DNA of 64,000 nt from Cranoglanis bouderius (GCA_023630585.1 CM042546.1:15705310-15769309); one strand, 5' to 3'; shown: positions 45,930 through 58,280, counted from the first letter of the stretch. Notes: a model not told the origin generated them from the sequence alone. A program made the numbers and translations.

Positions 45930-46975
45930 ATGTGACCATTGCCCTGCAGTTATCCCTCTATACAGTCTATGTGTAATAAGTATCTTTCAAAGTATACCCA
46001 TTTCCAGAACAGTACCAGATGGCCTTTATTATAATCACCACACGTCCTTGCTCCCTTGTGTAGATGAGTGACTTGATGAACATCATATCAAAAACTTCAC
46101 AGATTGAAGCTTCTCTGTGAGTGCTGGGAAAAAAAAAAAAAAAAACACTTTTTTTTTGCAACCTTTATTCATCTTCCTTTTATTCAGTCTCTTAGCTCTC
46201 ATTGTGCTTTCTTTCTGATTGCTCGCTTGATTGACGCACTGATGTCTGATCCACCCATGCATGTAGGGAAAAAGTCTGACTGGTGTTCTGATGCTTGTCA
46301 GAAACAAACTGTCAACCTGCATGCTTTAGCTTTAGAGCAGTCGTGCACCCTTGTGTCTGCTCCCTGCTGCAATAATACTCCAGACACCACATGGCTGGAA
46401 AGATAATCTAATCTCTGGGCCATTCCGTGTGTGACTGGGTGAAAATGGCAGCCATGGCATACTCCTCTGAGAGCTCACTTGTGTTGTTGGGTATGGAAAG
46501 ATTTGCATCTTTCAAACACCACGTTGTAATTGACTGATGTCGCCATTTTCAGTGCATTAGTGTATAAATGTAGCTTGAGTGGAAGATGTATAAGTAAAGA
46601 AAGGCAGCATGTGGTAATTATAAGTGGCTGCATGTGACCTATTGAGAATGTACTATAAGTTTCCATAGTAATCTGTGATATATATTATTGTTAGCTACTT
46701 AAGCTTTGGATTACATCTTTTTACTTGTTGCTAGGGGTGTTAGTAGGCTCAGAGCAACATATGAAGCATTCAGAAGCCTCCTACTGTGGGATAATTTTAT
46801 TTCCAAAATTGACACAATTTTATCTCAAATCAACACTTTATTTAGATTCATCATTTCATTATGAACAACATTTTATCTAAACTCAGCACTTCATTTAAAT
46901 TATGCTTGTCATCGAGATTGTACTTTCAGGCCCTAGCATGTGTAAAATAAATAAATAAATAAATAGATAAATAAT

Positions 46976-47043
<68 letters not shown>

Positions 47044-47060
47044 ACATGCAAACTTTGTAA
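45930..47060. repeat. Mostly unique sequence with poly(A)/poly(T), (AAAT)n and (CA)31
   Basis: A run of A followed by T at 46129-46158, AAAT repeats at 46945-46975, and an uninterrupted CA run at 46978-47039. No gene is recognised. Confidence 0.8.
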
Positions 47061-47552
47061 CACCCACACAAAAAATGTGCAAGCTAATTTACTAACAGCA
47101 TCTATGGAGGATTGCATCTTGTAAATGAGCAATGCATTTAGTACATTTTGCATGTTTGCCTTGGGGCTTTTCTACTTAAAAGTGGAAAATGGAGTGCAGG
47201 GTCATTGTAAATAGATTATTTTAACACTTGCAGCATGATTTGCTGCATCCTAAAAGAGATTTAGGATTATGCACAAGGTGATATGACTGAAGGGTAGGTA
47301 TCAAATTTGCATAAACCTGTTTTTCACTATTTGAATTCAAAATATGTTATTTTAGTTATGTTTCATTAAAACATGTCTCAGTATCACACTGCAAATGCCA
47401 ACAGTATTTTAATAGAATTCAGCGATATACTTCACTCATAATTACTTATGCCGTATACAGTATGTCTCAAGTTTCAGATCTGAACTCGTCAATTTATCAG
47501 ATTGCACGCGCAAATACAGTCGCACTCTTAGTAAATTTTTTTTGTGTGATTT
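47061..47552. mobile_element. Possible MITE with CACAAAAAA...TTTACTAA ends
   Basis: The left end region CACAAAAAATGTGCAAGCTA and CTAATTTACTAACAGC is mirrored at the right by GCACTCTTAGTAAATTTTTT and TTGTGTG. The internal words GGTATCAAATTTGCATAAAC recur in diverged form near 53770 (AGTATCAAATTTGAATAAAT), suggesting a dispersed family. Confidence 0.4.
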
Positions 47553-47673
47553 GATTTGAGTGTAACATGACTCATTTAAGCACCAGCCATAGAAGTCACT
47601 CAGAAAATTTCAATATGTAATAGAGCAATAAGAATTGCCTCAGTGACACAAACACTTGAACAGGAGTTGTTGC

Positions 47674-47674
<1 letters not shown>

Positions 47675-47716
<42 letters not shown>

Positions 47717-47952
47717 TATGGTGCTGCAGTTTACCTTTATATCCTATATGCTGTGGATAGCCAAGCATAGTGTTTAATTTGTACGCAGGCAGTGTTCAAG
47801 TGTTCATGTGTGATTTTTGTGTGAAAGTGTGTATGTATGTCGGCATATTTATCCCTTGTCTCAGCGTGCTCGGTCATGTCCTGGTTTTCCTCTGGGTCTC
47901 TCTACTGTCCATCCCCTATTATTAACTCGTATCTGGAACTCATCTCTGCAGG

Positions 47953-47992
<40 letters not shown>

Positions 47993-48007
47993 ACACACAC
48001 ACATACA
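47675..48007. repeat. (TTA)n and (CA)n microsatellites
   Basis: TTA trinucleotide run at 47675-47717 and CA run with TA interruptions at 47954-48007. Confidence 0.96.
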
Positions 48008-48911
48008 CCTGCTCCTCCATCTAGCTGAGCAAGAAACACATTGCACTGTCCCTCTCTGCACCAAGGCTGGTTGTTCTAAGGGATTGAGGGATTAAAATGA
48101 ATTTGCTAATTAATTTTTACGATGTTTGTTAACAGAAGAGGTTGGCCATTTGGTTTCAGCTCCTGATGCAGAGAGGGCAGATGTTGTAGGAATCAGGCGT
48201 AATCGTTAATTAGTGCGGCTAGCAGACTGCAGGCGCTCAATCATCTGCTTCTAAATGCCAGCATCGACATAAGGCTGTAAGGCTGGCTTGCCTTCCCTCT
48301 ATGTATTTTAATGCTAAGATAAGACTACACTCTGAGTACTAGGACAAACATATACGTGATATGTGTATAATGTGACCAGGATTGTATATAGTGGGGAAAT
48401 TATGTGTTTATTACATTTTAATTTAATATTCAATTTTGTAAATGTAGGTTTACAGTGTAAGTTTAGTTTTTATCCCAACAGATTACATTTGATTGCATGT
48501 AGAGGTAAAAAGTATTTTGCTTTAACCGTGATTTCAGACATAGCTGCCACTGCCCAACTACTGACATTAAATAGCATCTGTTAGTCCCCTGCTTTACACT
48601 GAGATATAGAGTATGCCTCCGGTACATGTTGTTTTGAGCGCTACCCAGGGTGCCTCTCTGGTTGCTGATAGCCACTGTCCTCCTCTGTGGTAAATGAGGA
48701 ACAGTGTTGCCAACACTTTTCAAGGGAAAGTAGCTAACGCATGCTCGAAAAGGTCACTTGACTAATTTGCATATTCATAGAATCGTCCTGCTCATTTGCA
48801 TATCAAAACATGTTACATTTTCTGAGTTTTATCACAATAAAAAATAATAGATCATAATCTCTTTTTAGAAAGAAATCATCTTTAGTCATGGCACTGCAAA
48901 TGATTTACCTA
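48008..48911. other. No recognised feature
   Basis: Unique sequence. Small frames at 48363 and 48463 show no domain. Confidence 0.5.
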
Positions 48912-49861
48912 CAGGTGCATCTAAAAAAAATTAGAATATAGTGGAAAGGTTTTTCCATAATTTAATTCAAAAAGTGGAACTGAGAAGACTCTAATCAGCT
49001 AATGAACTCAAAACACCTTTTTACTCAAAACACCGTATCTCAGTGGTCCAAAGTCCTCTTTTCAGATGAAAGTAAATTTTGCATTTCATTTGGAAATCAA
49101 GGTCCCAGAGTCTGGAGGAAGAGTGGAGAGGCACAGAATCTAAGTTGCTTGAAGTCTAGTGTGAAGTTTCCACAGTCAGTGATGATTTGGGGTGCCATGT
49201 CATCTGCTGGTGTTGGTCCACTGTGTTTTCTCAAGTCGAGAGTCAATGCAGCATCTACCAGGAGATTTTAGATTTCATCTGCTGACAAGCTTTATGGAGA
49301 TGCTGATTTCCTTTTCCAGTGGGACTTGGCACCTGCCCACAGTGCCAAAACTATTAGTAACTGGTTTGCTGACCATAGTATTAATGTGCTTGATTGGGCA
49401 GCCAACTCGCCTGACCTGAACCTATGGGGTATTGTCAAGAGGAAGATGAGAGACACCAGACCCAACAATACAGACGAGATGAAAGCCACTATCAAAGCAT
49501 CCTGGGCTTCCATAACACCTCAGCAGTGCCACAGGCTGATTGCCTCCATGACACGCCGTATTGATGCAGTAATTCATACAAAAGGAGCCCCGACCAAGAA
49601 TTGAGTGAATAAATTAAAATACTTTTCAGAAGGTCGACATTTCTGCATTATAAATTGTTTATTCTAATATTTTCAGATACTGGATTTTTGATTTCCATGA
49701 GCTGTAAGCCATAATCATCCAGATTAAAACAAAAAAAGGCTTGAAATATTTCACGTTATGTGTAATGAATCTAGAATATATGAAAGTTTCACATTTTGAA
49801 TTAAATTACAGGGGAAAAAATGAACTTTTCCACAATATTCAAATTTTTTGAGATGCACCTG
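48912..49861 (+). mobile_element. Tc1-like element (family T), DNA-binding region deleted
   Basis: Ends CAGGTGCATCTAAAAAAAAT and ATTTTTTGAGATGCACCTG, with TA outside (48910-48911 and 49862-49863). The length is 950 bp, against 1,513 bp for the same family at 56763. The 5' terminal region runs directly into SQWSKVLFSDESKFCISFGN, so the HTH region is gone. Confidence 0.88.
49035..49604 (+). pseudogene. Tc1 transposase catalytic domain remnant, third acidic residue deleted
   Basis: Segments in order: VLFSDESKFCISFGNQGPRV (first Asp), SVMIWGAMSSAGVGPLCFLK, then a frameshift to the region where QQD would be (FSSGTWHLPTVPK is out of frame), then VLDWAANSPDLNLWGIVKRK. Family members have SPDLNPIENLW here, so PIEN, with the catalytic Glu, is missing in frame (12 bp). 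The C-terminus TPQQCHRLIASMTRRIDAVI and HTKGAPTKN is intact. Confidence 0.85.
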
Positions 49862-49863
49862 TA

Positions 49864-50815
49864 TTATCAAAATCGATTCAAACCAACTATTTATTCTTCA
49901 TTCCCTCATTCATCTTGAGGAAGAGCTGCCTGCTGGGCCACCGACGTCGCCCCCAAATATTTATATATTTACATAATATTATAAGTTCTATCAAGAAAAG
50001 AAGAAGTGGTAGTGAGTAGCCTGGAAATGTGTGAGTGCACCCAAGATGTTTTCCTGTCTTGCGCCGGAATAGGATCTGAAATCACCATGACCCAGACCAG
50101 GATGGAGCATTTTTTGAAGATGATGGTGTATAAAGCAGTTCTTCCATTGCTTTTTCAAAGTACATTTTTCATAATCATGCTTTTTTTAAATAGAGCTGTA
50201 GCTTACGCACTCGGTTTCCATGACTGTACCATTAACACAGACAGTTATTTTCAGTTGCTGTAGCCACCCACTGTACCTGTCATATCTCCATGATATTGTC
50301 TGATTTGAAACTTGCAGACTTTAAAATTGCTGTGCATAGGTCAAGCTGTAACTGAAGAGGGACTGTCCTTCAATATAGCCAAACAGTAACGAGAGAGGAA
50401 GTCTAGTAGAATAAGTGGAGAAATTGCGACGGTAGGAATTGTCTAGCAAATGCTGCAAAGCTGGAGAGAGGGACCAATGGCACTCCTGGTGTCAATAAGT
50501 GCACAACGAGGTGAGACGGGGCAGCTTTCACAGGCACTCAGGAGCTATTACGGAGCTGTGTGGAACAAACACATTTTTCTGCCAAAATACAGGCAAAGCG
50601 CTGTTCAGGTGGATGGATCGTCTCGTCTTGCTTGGCATAAGATCGCTTGCCTGAAGTGCACTACAAATATCTCATTTTTATCACTCAGTCCTTTAAAAAG
50701 CCTTTTAAAAGATCATGCCAGCACACAGATTCTTGTGTTCACTTCATGTTTGCATATTTAGAGCTAGACCTCCATATGATCTGAGATGTCAATCAACATT
50801 TTTTGTGAGAGAAAG
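49864..50815. other. No recognised gene
   Basis: A 103-codon plus frame at 50450-50761 shows no domain, low-complexity bias or splice support. The words at 50050-50110 (CGCCGGAATAGGATCTGAAA) are unassigned. Confidence 0.45.
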
Positions 50816-50819
50816 ATGG

Positions 50820-50955
50820 AAACATTCATTCATTCGTTCGTTCATTCATTCATCTTCAGTAATCCTGGTTGGTGTTATCCCTGTATCTGGATCTGATAAT
50901 TCCCTGCATGGGAATTATTCACACCTAGGAGCAATTTAGGGTAATTGTTTCACCC
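50820..50955 (-). mobile_element. SINE S2 tail
   Basis: TTCATTCATTCATCTTCAGT, TCACACCTAGGAGCAATTTA are the 3' body and tail of S2 in reverse orientation. A separate S2 head lies at 51438-51546, with an S1 copy between them. Confidence 0.55.
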
Positions 50956-51026
50956 CAGTCTATAATTGGAACGAAAACAGAGCGTGTAATGGGAAATGTA
51001 GATGGATTAAAAACACAATGGTAATG

Positions 51027-51295
51027 ATCCATCCATTCATTTTCCATACCACTTATCCTACATAGGGTCATGGGGGAGCCTGGAGCCTATCCCAGGGAAC
51101 TCAGAGCACAAGGTGGCGGATACCCTGGACGGGGTGCCAGCCCATTGCAGGGCACAATCACACACATTACACACAATTTGGAAATGTGCCTACAACGCAT
51201 GTCTTTGGACCAGGGGAGGAAAGTTGAGTACACGGAGGAAACCCCCAAAGCACGAGGAGAACATGCAAGCTCAGTGCACACAGGGTGGAGGTGGG
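51027..51295 (-). mobile_element. SINE S1 copy, head truncated
   Basis: Contains CATTTTCCATACCACTTATC, GAGCCTATCCCAGGGAACTC, ACGCATGTCTTTGGACCAGG and GGGTGGAGGTGGGATTCAAT. It stops at box B, so the box A side of the head is missing. Confidence 0.75.
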
Positions 51296-51437
51296 ATTCA
51301 ATCTATATATATGTATGTATACAAATATCTAGCAACCAAATCAAAGGGGGACAGACTAATCCCATTAATCCACAAAACAAGAAGTCAAACAAATTGCGCA
51401 AACAGCAAGGTGTGGAGAATCACATTACATGGTGTTA

Positions 51438-51546
51438 TTCCACGGGGTGAACGTGTCAAACATCACACAAACAGTACACCAAGCTCAGGATAGAACCTGA
51501 GACCCTGGAGTCATGAGGCAGCAGCTCCACCCACTGCCATGCCACA
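51438..51546 (-). mobile_element. SINE S2 head fragment
   Basis: CAAGCTCAGGATAGAACCTG, AGACCCTGGAGTCATGAGGC and CCACTGCCATGCCAC form the tRNA-like head with a degenerate box B. Confidence 0.55.
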
Positions 51547-51914
51547 ATTTATTTAATGAAATTAATATTTGCTCTGTTTAAGCACACAGATAAAGCCACA
51601 CATTGTTATAGTCCTCTTGCAAAATTTGGGTAATCTGACAATAACGTGCCATATAACATGGTCAGAGGAACAGGTAGCAGTTCTACAATTTAATCAGATT
51701 CAGATTTCAATAAGAGTTTTGAGATTACTTTCATGCATGTTTATTATTCAATATCAGTGTACGTACACTGAGATATTTACAGTTTATTATTTATATAAGT
51801 GCTGTTTACACACCGACATCAGTAATAATCAGATTTGTATCAGAATGAGTCCATGGGCTCTGGTAAGCTTCTTATTTTTAACCATTACATTAGTCTCAGT
51901 AGAATTACAGTATA

Positions 51915-52467
51915 CACCGATCAGCCATAACATTAAATCCACCTGCCTAATATTGTGTAGGTCTCCCTTGTGCCACCAAAACAGCTCTGACCCGTCGAGG
52001 CATGGACTCCACAAGACACTGAAGGTGTGCTGTGATATCTGGCACCAAGATGTTAGCAGCAGATACTTTAAGTCCTGTAAGTTGTGAGGTGGGGTCTCCA
52101 TGGATTGGACTTGTTTGTCCAGCACATCCCAAGTCAACTCCTTGAACTCATCTTCCTCAAACCTATTCCTGAACAATTTTTGCAGTGTGGTAGAGCGCAT
52201 TATCCTGCTGAAAGAGGCCACTGGCATTAGGGAATATTGTTGCCATGAACGGTTGTACAGTACTTGGTCTGCAACAATGTTTAGTCCTCAAACGATGCTC
52301 AAATCCTTACTCTTTCCCATTTTTCCTGCTTCCAACACATCAACTTCGATAACTAACTGTTCACTTGTTGCCTAATATACTGTATCCCACCCCTTGACAG
52401 GTGCCATAAAATAATCAATGTTATTCACTTCACCTGTCAGTGGTTTTAATGTTATGGCTGATTGGTG
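51915..52467 (-). mobile_element. Tc1-like element with CACCGATCAGCC ends, internally deleted
   Basis: The left end CACCGATCAGCCATAACATT and right end AATGTTATGGCTGATTGGTG are inverted. TA precedes the left end, while the right flank is TG, a decayed TA. Minus-strand sequence keeps the transposase C-terminus: ELTWDVLDKQVQSMETPPHN, LQDLKYLLLTSWCQISQHTF, SMPRRVRAVLVAQGRPTQY (two frames). The 5' part (near 52320-52300) keeps only a stub. About 1 kb of the family's usual length is missing. Confidence 0.85.
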
Positions 52468-52554
52468 TGTTTATTGGCAAACATTTTAGAATGTGAAATA
52501 AAAAAAATCAATAAGTAAAATAAAATAAAATAAAAAAGCCATGTTCATAAACAC

Positions 52555-52790
52555 TAGGGGTGGCATGATGGCCCAGCAGGAAACTTGACCACCTCATAGC
52601 TCCAGGGTTCCTGGTCCAATCCTGAGTTTCACATTTACTGCCTGTGTTCTCATAGGTTTCATCAAGGTTCTCCGGTTTCCTCGCAGTGTCCAAAAAACAT
52701 GTAGGTGGGTGGAATGGAATAGGTATGAATGAGTGTGTGTAACTGGTGTCCTGCACTGGATTGGAGTCCCATGAATCCTGAAATGTGCCT
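52555..52790 (+). mobile_element. SINE, diverged S1/S2-type
   Basis: GGGTGGCATGATGGCCCAGC (box A side), CCAGGGTTCCTGGTCCAATC (box B, degraded), CTCCGGTTTCCTCGCAGTGT and CTGGATTGGAGTCCCATGAA (body). Confidence 0.6.
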
Positions 52791-52799
52791 TTGTTCTCA

Positions 52800-54165
52800 G
52801 AGGAAGGCTTTTGTATCCCATGACAGTGTCAAAGCCACACCTCGATTTGCCATCCAAACAACATACATACTGTAAGTACAGTATATGATCAATCATAATT
52901 TTACTGTTTCACATTTTCAAGATTCTCCCATAACTGCCATATATCTTATAGGAGTCTACTTAGAAATACAAGGACTTTTTCACAGGATCTTTTCAGAGTT
53001 TTGATAATGTCCCCTATTTTAACTTGTAATTCATTCAATACATGTAGGTCAAAATTGACCCCAAACTGAACCTATGTACAATATATTTTTCCTATGTCTT
53101 CAGGTCAAAAAGAAAAACTATTCATAGTGGTTTCAATGCCTTTGAATGTCAAAACTGGTCAAATTTGACAGTGTGCTCCCATGGTGAGTGTTTTGAAATC
53201 TTCACTTCTCAGTTCCTTTCCATATCCCATGCCAGTATATGGATTGGCTACTCTACTAAATTTCCCCCTATCCACCACATCCATGGAGTATTCTTGCACC
53301 CTGACTAGGATAAAGCAGTTTATTAAAGATGAATAAATGAATTAATGAATGATGACATTGTATTTCTAATTAAATCTACACTCAGACTGTTTGCTCTTTC
53401 AGCACTACATGTTTCACATCATACTGAACTCTGTCTGACTGTTTTTATATGCTCCTAGCTCTGTCTCTCAGCATGGGCGGCTGGGTAAAGTGCATTTCTA
53501 CCTTATTAGAGAATTTCCCCCCGAGGGAGGAGGTGTCACTGAACATCATAGAAATCTACATAAAGCTCATGTTGCCACACATTTGTTGAAATAACTCCAG
53601 CTGGAGCGCGTTTTATCTACAGTGTACCTCTCATTAAAAAAAAAAAAAAAAAACTACACTCTCAGGTGATGATTTAAAGGGTTGCCTGTGTACAAACACG
53701 AGCAAATTGATTTACTAAGGGGATCTACTGAGAAGTGCGTCTTTCAACAATGGGTTTATCCAATTTCCAACTGGTGGGCAAGTATCAAATTTGAATAAAT
53801 CTGTCTCTGCAATTTGAAAAATTATCCCAATTATCTAATGAGGGTTTTTTTTAGTTGTGGTTGGTAATGATGATGTAATAAAAGTCGTACATTCGCACAT
53901 ATGAAGAGAACAGCATTTAAAGTTAACTTGTTTTCTTTGCCGTATGAACCAAACACTCAATTACACTTAGTTTTTTTTCCATTTTAGATATTTTGAGCAG
54001 GTTCTTGATTTATCTCCCTTATTTACGTGACACATAAGTATACATACTGTATGTGTGGCAAGATCCAAGCTTGCCAAAGGCCACAGTCTCCTCACTCCCA
54101 TGTTGTTCTTTTACAATCATGCCACTTTCTTGGCCTGTCCTCTCTTAAATGTTCCCGTCTCTATT
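52800..54165. other. Mostly unique; S2 tail at 53225-53340 and poly(A) at 53636-53652
   Basis: TGACTAGGATAAAGCAGTTT and AAGATGAATAAATGAATTAA at 53301-53335 are a plus-strand S2 tail. 53690-53850 resembles part of the element at 47061. Nothing coding was seen. Confidence 0.5.
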
Positions 54166-55140
54166 TTGGGGTCAGACAACTATTCATTTTTACTAGTCGA
54201 CCTTCCATCCATCATCCATCCTGGAGCCTATCCCAGAGAATTCGGGGCACAAGGCGAGGGACACCCTGGACGGGGTGCCAACTCATCGCAGGGCACAATC
54301 ACACACATTCACACACTATGGACAATTTGGAAATAACAATCAGATTACAACACATGTCTTTGGACTGGGGGAGGAAACTGGAGTACCCGGAGGAAACCAC
54401 ACACACAGGGTGGAGGCAGGATTCGAACCCCCTACTCCACACTCTGGAGGTGTGAGGCAAAATAGCTAACCACTAAGCCACTGTGCCCCTCACTAGTTGA
54501 GCAGTAAAATAAAAAATATACATTTCCCATCGCCAACGCAAAAACGGATTCAGGATATCGCTATTTTTGGGCTACTTTGTTCGTGCAGCTAAATGCTGAT
54601 AAAAAATATCAGCAAGTAATACATCAAACTGCACTACAGCTAACAGGCTACAAATTACATTTCCAACTGTTAATGATAAATAAATCAATATGATGCAATA
54701 AATCTGTGCAAATCATATTACACTATTTAAAGATATATTTTTAATGCAATCATGGATGACTTAAAATCAGTTAATCTGGAACTGAGAGTGCACAGCATGG
54801 AAGCTCATGCCCATCAACCTCAGTCCTCATTATAGCTCAGTGTCCACCCTTCCTTGGATGGAGGATCTACAATAGCACTGGTAGGTTTTTCCAGGCTGAT
54901 AATGACCTGGGAGATGAACTGCCATCTTCATTTCTGGCCTCAACAACATCCGAAAACGAGTGTGGCTCGACCTTTGTGAGTTGAGTGGGATTAGATGATG
55001 AAGTTTACCCTACAGCAACAGTTCATGAGTTCATGGGGAACAACAACAAGTGAAAAACTCTATTTGCTTTCAGAATTCGCTTAAGGTAATGCGGATTAAT
55101 CGTATATCCTGGAGTCCACTGTGTCTTTATGCGTTATTCC
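54166..55140. mobile_element. Dispersed family Z, copy 1, interrupted by SINE S1
   Basis: ACAACTATTCATTTTTACTA and TAGTCGACC before the SINE, then CACTAGTTGAGCAGTAAAAT after it. Further words (CATATTACACTATTTAAAGA, CTGAGAGTGCACAGCATGGA) recur in copy 2 at 58961-59650. There is no protein. Termini with ACTAGTCGACTAGT-like palindromes suggest a hAT-type non-autonomous element. Confidence 0.5.
54204..54489 (-). mobile_element. SINE S1, full-length copy
   Basis: On the minus strand: GGGGCACAGTGGCTTAGTGG (box A), a box B matching GGGTTCGAATCC, GGTTTCCTCCGGGTACTCCA, CCAGTCCAAAGACATGTG, TGCCCTGCGATGAGTTGGCA, and TAGGCTCCAGGATGGATGAT. It is the best preserved copy in the window. Confidence 0.85.
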
Positions 55141-56762
55141 ATTTTCCAAAATTGAAGTAATGTATAATATTATCAATCTTCTCAGTGCTGAGGTTCCTGC
55201 GGCCACAAATGTCTAAAATATGACAATTACTACAAATTAAGTATCTCGTAGCCTTATTATATCAACTTGGAATTTGTGTGGCATTTTGCTTAGGGGCAGC
55301 CACAGAGTTTGCTGCTCGTGTCTCTAACCTCAGTGCTATCAACCTTAACAGCCAAGACCAATAATGTTTCTGAACTCTACAATGCTTCCCTAAATAGGAT
55401 CCACAATTGTTCCCTAGCTCAGTTATATCAAGCCAGCTTCCTGTAAAGTGCACATCACTTGTTATTTTCAAAGGCCCTTTTGGAGAGGTTGAATGGGCCT
55501 ATAAAACGGCATCTCCCCTGCTGAGGGAGTCATAACCTGGTCTGGAGCTCACTGTCGGAACACTGCCTGACTGTTGTGCTGAGTAAAGGTCAAGCTGGTA
55601 ATGCTCTAAATAAATCAGTTCATCTCCTTGAAGCTTTCCACACCATTGTCTCTTTATTGCTCATTTGTGATAAGACTCTTGACTATAATCAAATGTGGTA
55701 TACAGTATAGTTAATAGGACAGTCTTTAATTCAGACTATAAACTGTAAAAAGTGTGTAAAAGTGGCAGGCAGTTGTGTGGTCAGTCCTAAAGTCTTGGCT
55801 CACTATTCATTTAAGCAAGCTAGTGAGGTATTCTAGCTAAAAATGTAATCTAGCTACCAAACTAGTGTGTTTTCAAAATTGCAAGTACATAATAATATAC
55901 ACATAACAACTTATCTATCAACCTGGATACAAATTTGAATAATGATGATGTTCAATTCCATTCAATTTCGTGAATTATATGACGTCGTAAAAAAATGGTA
56001 CAGCTCAATAAACAAGAACGCAATCCTTCATACTTAACCTATGTATTTTTTCATATGACTTAAATCATACGAAATGTTACAAAGCATGGCAGCATTTTCG
56101 CATCAATAGTTACATATGCTTGATTTTTGAATAGACAGAATTAATATTCTAAGTATATTCTAATTTAAGTATTCCTTTAAATGAATTTCAGCATCATGTT
56201 TTGTTGGGTTTTTTAAAATTATTATTATTTCCAGGCCATAGTACAATCAAGAGCATGAGGTACAAAGGAAGGCATTCATTTTTCTCTTCCTTATAATCAC
56301 ACACGGACACACTGATTCTCCCCTCTCATCCTGATTGCTCTTATTATCTACTACACAGCTTAAAATATTCAGTAATGTTTGCATAAGAACCTATAGGGAG
56401 ATTCAGAGTGATTTCTTATTAATCACTAGATTATTATGAACAGCTTGTTTGCTTGGGAAAATGAATCCAGTGCATGATTTGAAATGTTGATGTGTCGAAG
56501 TGCTTTGTAGACATTTTTCAGCCATGACAGTAAGTATGCCTGTAAAGAAATACAGATAGTACCTGGTTCATTTTTTATAGCCTATAGCCTGTGTTTATTT
56601 TATTGACTGATTGATTGATTGATTGAATGATTGATTGATTGATTGATTTAAATAGGAAATAGTGCAAATCGGAACCAAATAGCAGTGTCCAGAACTGACC
56701 CTTGTAATCATTCTGTAATCCATGGATGGTAACTTTGTTTAAACAATAAATCAGAAGATATA
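55141..56762. other. No recognised gene; (TTGA)n at 56601-56650
   Basis: Unique AT-rich sequence plus an impure TTGA tetranucleotide run. Confidence 0.55.
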
Positions 56763-58275
56763 CAGGTGCATCTCAATAAATTAGAATGTCGTGGAAAAGT
56801 TCATTTATTTCAGTAATTCAACTCAAATTGTGAAACTCGTGTATTAAATAAATTCAGTGCACACAGACTGAAGTAGTTTAAGTCTTTGGTTCTTTTAATT
56901 GTGATGATTTTGGTTTACATTTAACAAAAACCCACCAATTCACTATCTCAACAAATTAGAATATGGTGACATGCCAATCAGCTAATCAACTCAAAAGACC
57001 TGCAAAGGTTTCCTGAGCCTTCAACATGGTCTCTCAGTTTGGTTCACTAGGTAAGCCACAAACATTCATTACCAAAGAAGCTGGCTGTTCACAGAGTGCT
57101 GTATCCAAGCATGTTAACAGAAAGTTGAGTGGAAGGAAAAAGTGTGGAATAAAAAGATGCACAACCAACCGAGAGAACCGCAGCCTTATGAGGATTGTCA
57201 AGCAAAATCGATTCAAGAATTTGAGTGAACTTCACAAGGAATGGACTGAGGCTGGGGTCAAAGCATCAAGAGCCACCACACACACACACGTGTAAGGGAA
57301 TTTGGTTACAGTTGTCGTATTCCTCTTGTTAAGCCACTCCTGAACCACAGACAACATCAGAGGCATCTTACCTGGGCTAAGGAGAAGAAGAACTGGACTG
57401 TTGCCCAGTGGTCCAATATCCTCTTTTCAGATGACAGCAAGTTTTGTATTTCATTTGGAAACCAAGGTCCTAGAGTCTGGAGGAAGGGTGGAGAAGCTCA
57501 TAGCCCAAGTTGCTTGAAGTCCAGTGTTAAGTTTCTACAGTCTGTGATGATTTGGGGTGCAATGTCATCTGCTGGTGTTGGTCCATTGTGTTTTTTGAAA
57601 ACCAAAGTCACTGCACCCGTTTACCAAGAAATTTTGGAGCACTTCATGCTTCCTTCTGCTGACCAGCTTTTTGAAGATGCTGATTTCATTTTCCAGCAGG
57701 ATTTGGCACCTGCCCACACTGCCAAAAGCACCAAAAGTTTGTTAAATGACCATGGTGTTGGTGTGCTTGACTGGCCAGCAAACTCACCAGACCTGAACCC
57801 CATAGATTCTCTATTGTCAAGAAGAAAATGAGAAACAAGAGACCAAAAAATGCAGATGAGCTGAAGGCCACTGTCAAAGAAACCTGGGCTTCCATACCAC
57901 CTCAGCAGTGCCACAAACTGATCACCTCCATGCCGTGCTGAATTGAGGCAGTAATTAAAGCAAAAGGAGCCCCTACCAAGTATTGAGTACATGTACAGTA
58001 AATGAACATACTTTCCAGAAGGCCAACAATTCACTAAAAATGTTTTTTGTATTGGTCTTATGAAATATTCTAATTTGTTGAGATAGTGAATTGGTGGGTT
58101 TTTGTTAAATGTGAGCCAAAATCATCACAATTAAAAGAACCAAAGACTTAAACTACTTCAGTCTGTGTGCATTGAATTTATTTAATACACAAGTTTCACA
58201 ATTTGAGTTGAATTACTGAAATAAATGAACTTTTCCACGACATTCTTAAAAACGAAATTTATTGAGAAGCACCTG
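56763..58275 (+). mobile_element. Tc1-like element (family T), near full length
   Basis: Ends CAGGTGCATCTCAATAAATT and TTTATTGAGAAGCACCTG, with TA on both sides (56761-56762 and 58276-58277). Length is 1,513 bp. Subterminal inverted repeats run over 200 bp (AAGTTCATTTATTTCAGTAA and its inverse). It encodes a nearly complete transposase relic and is among the better preserved Tc1 copies here. Confidence 0.92.
57026..57984 (+). pseudogene. Tc1 transposase, full length with two main lesions
   Basis: The ATG at 57026 starts MVSQFGSLGKPQTFITKEAG, with HTH (GCSQSAVSKHVNRKLSGRKK) and second HTH (LSELHKEWTEAGVKASRATT). A small slippage in a CACACA run near 57285 shifts the frame. It resumes with VREFGYSCRIPLVKPLLNHR and LFSDDSKFCISFGNQGPRVW (first Asp), FIFQQDLAPAHTAKSTKSLL (second Asp), then DWPANSPDLNPIDSLLSRRK and a stop. 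Family sequence has PIENLWSIVKRK, so about 10 bp are missing at the catalytic Glu, shifting the frame again. The C-terminus PPQQCHKLI...KAKGAPTKY follows in the other frame with a stop replacing one Arg (MPC-stop). It is inactive. Confidence 0.9.
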
Positions 58276-58280
58276 TATGT

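Noticed and set aside
50450..50761. 103-codon plus-strand frame
   Set aside because: No recognisable domain, no splice or promoter support, and relatives of SINE S2 follow directly.
51829..52227. 132-codon minus-strand frame as a host gene
   Set aside because: It is the transposase C-terminus of a Tc1-like element plus flanking sequence.
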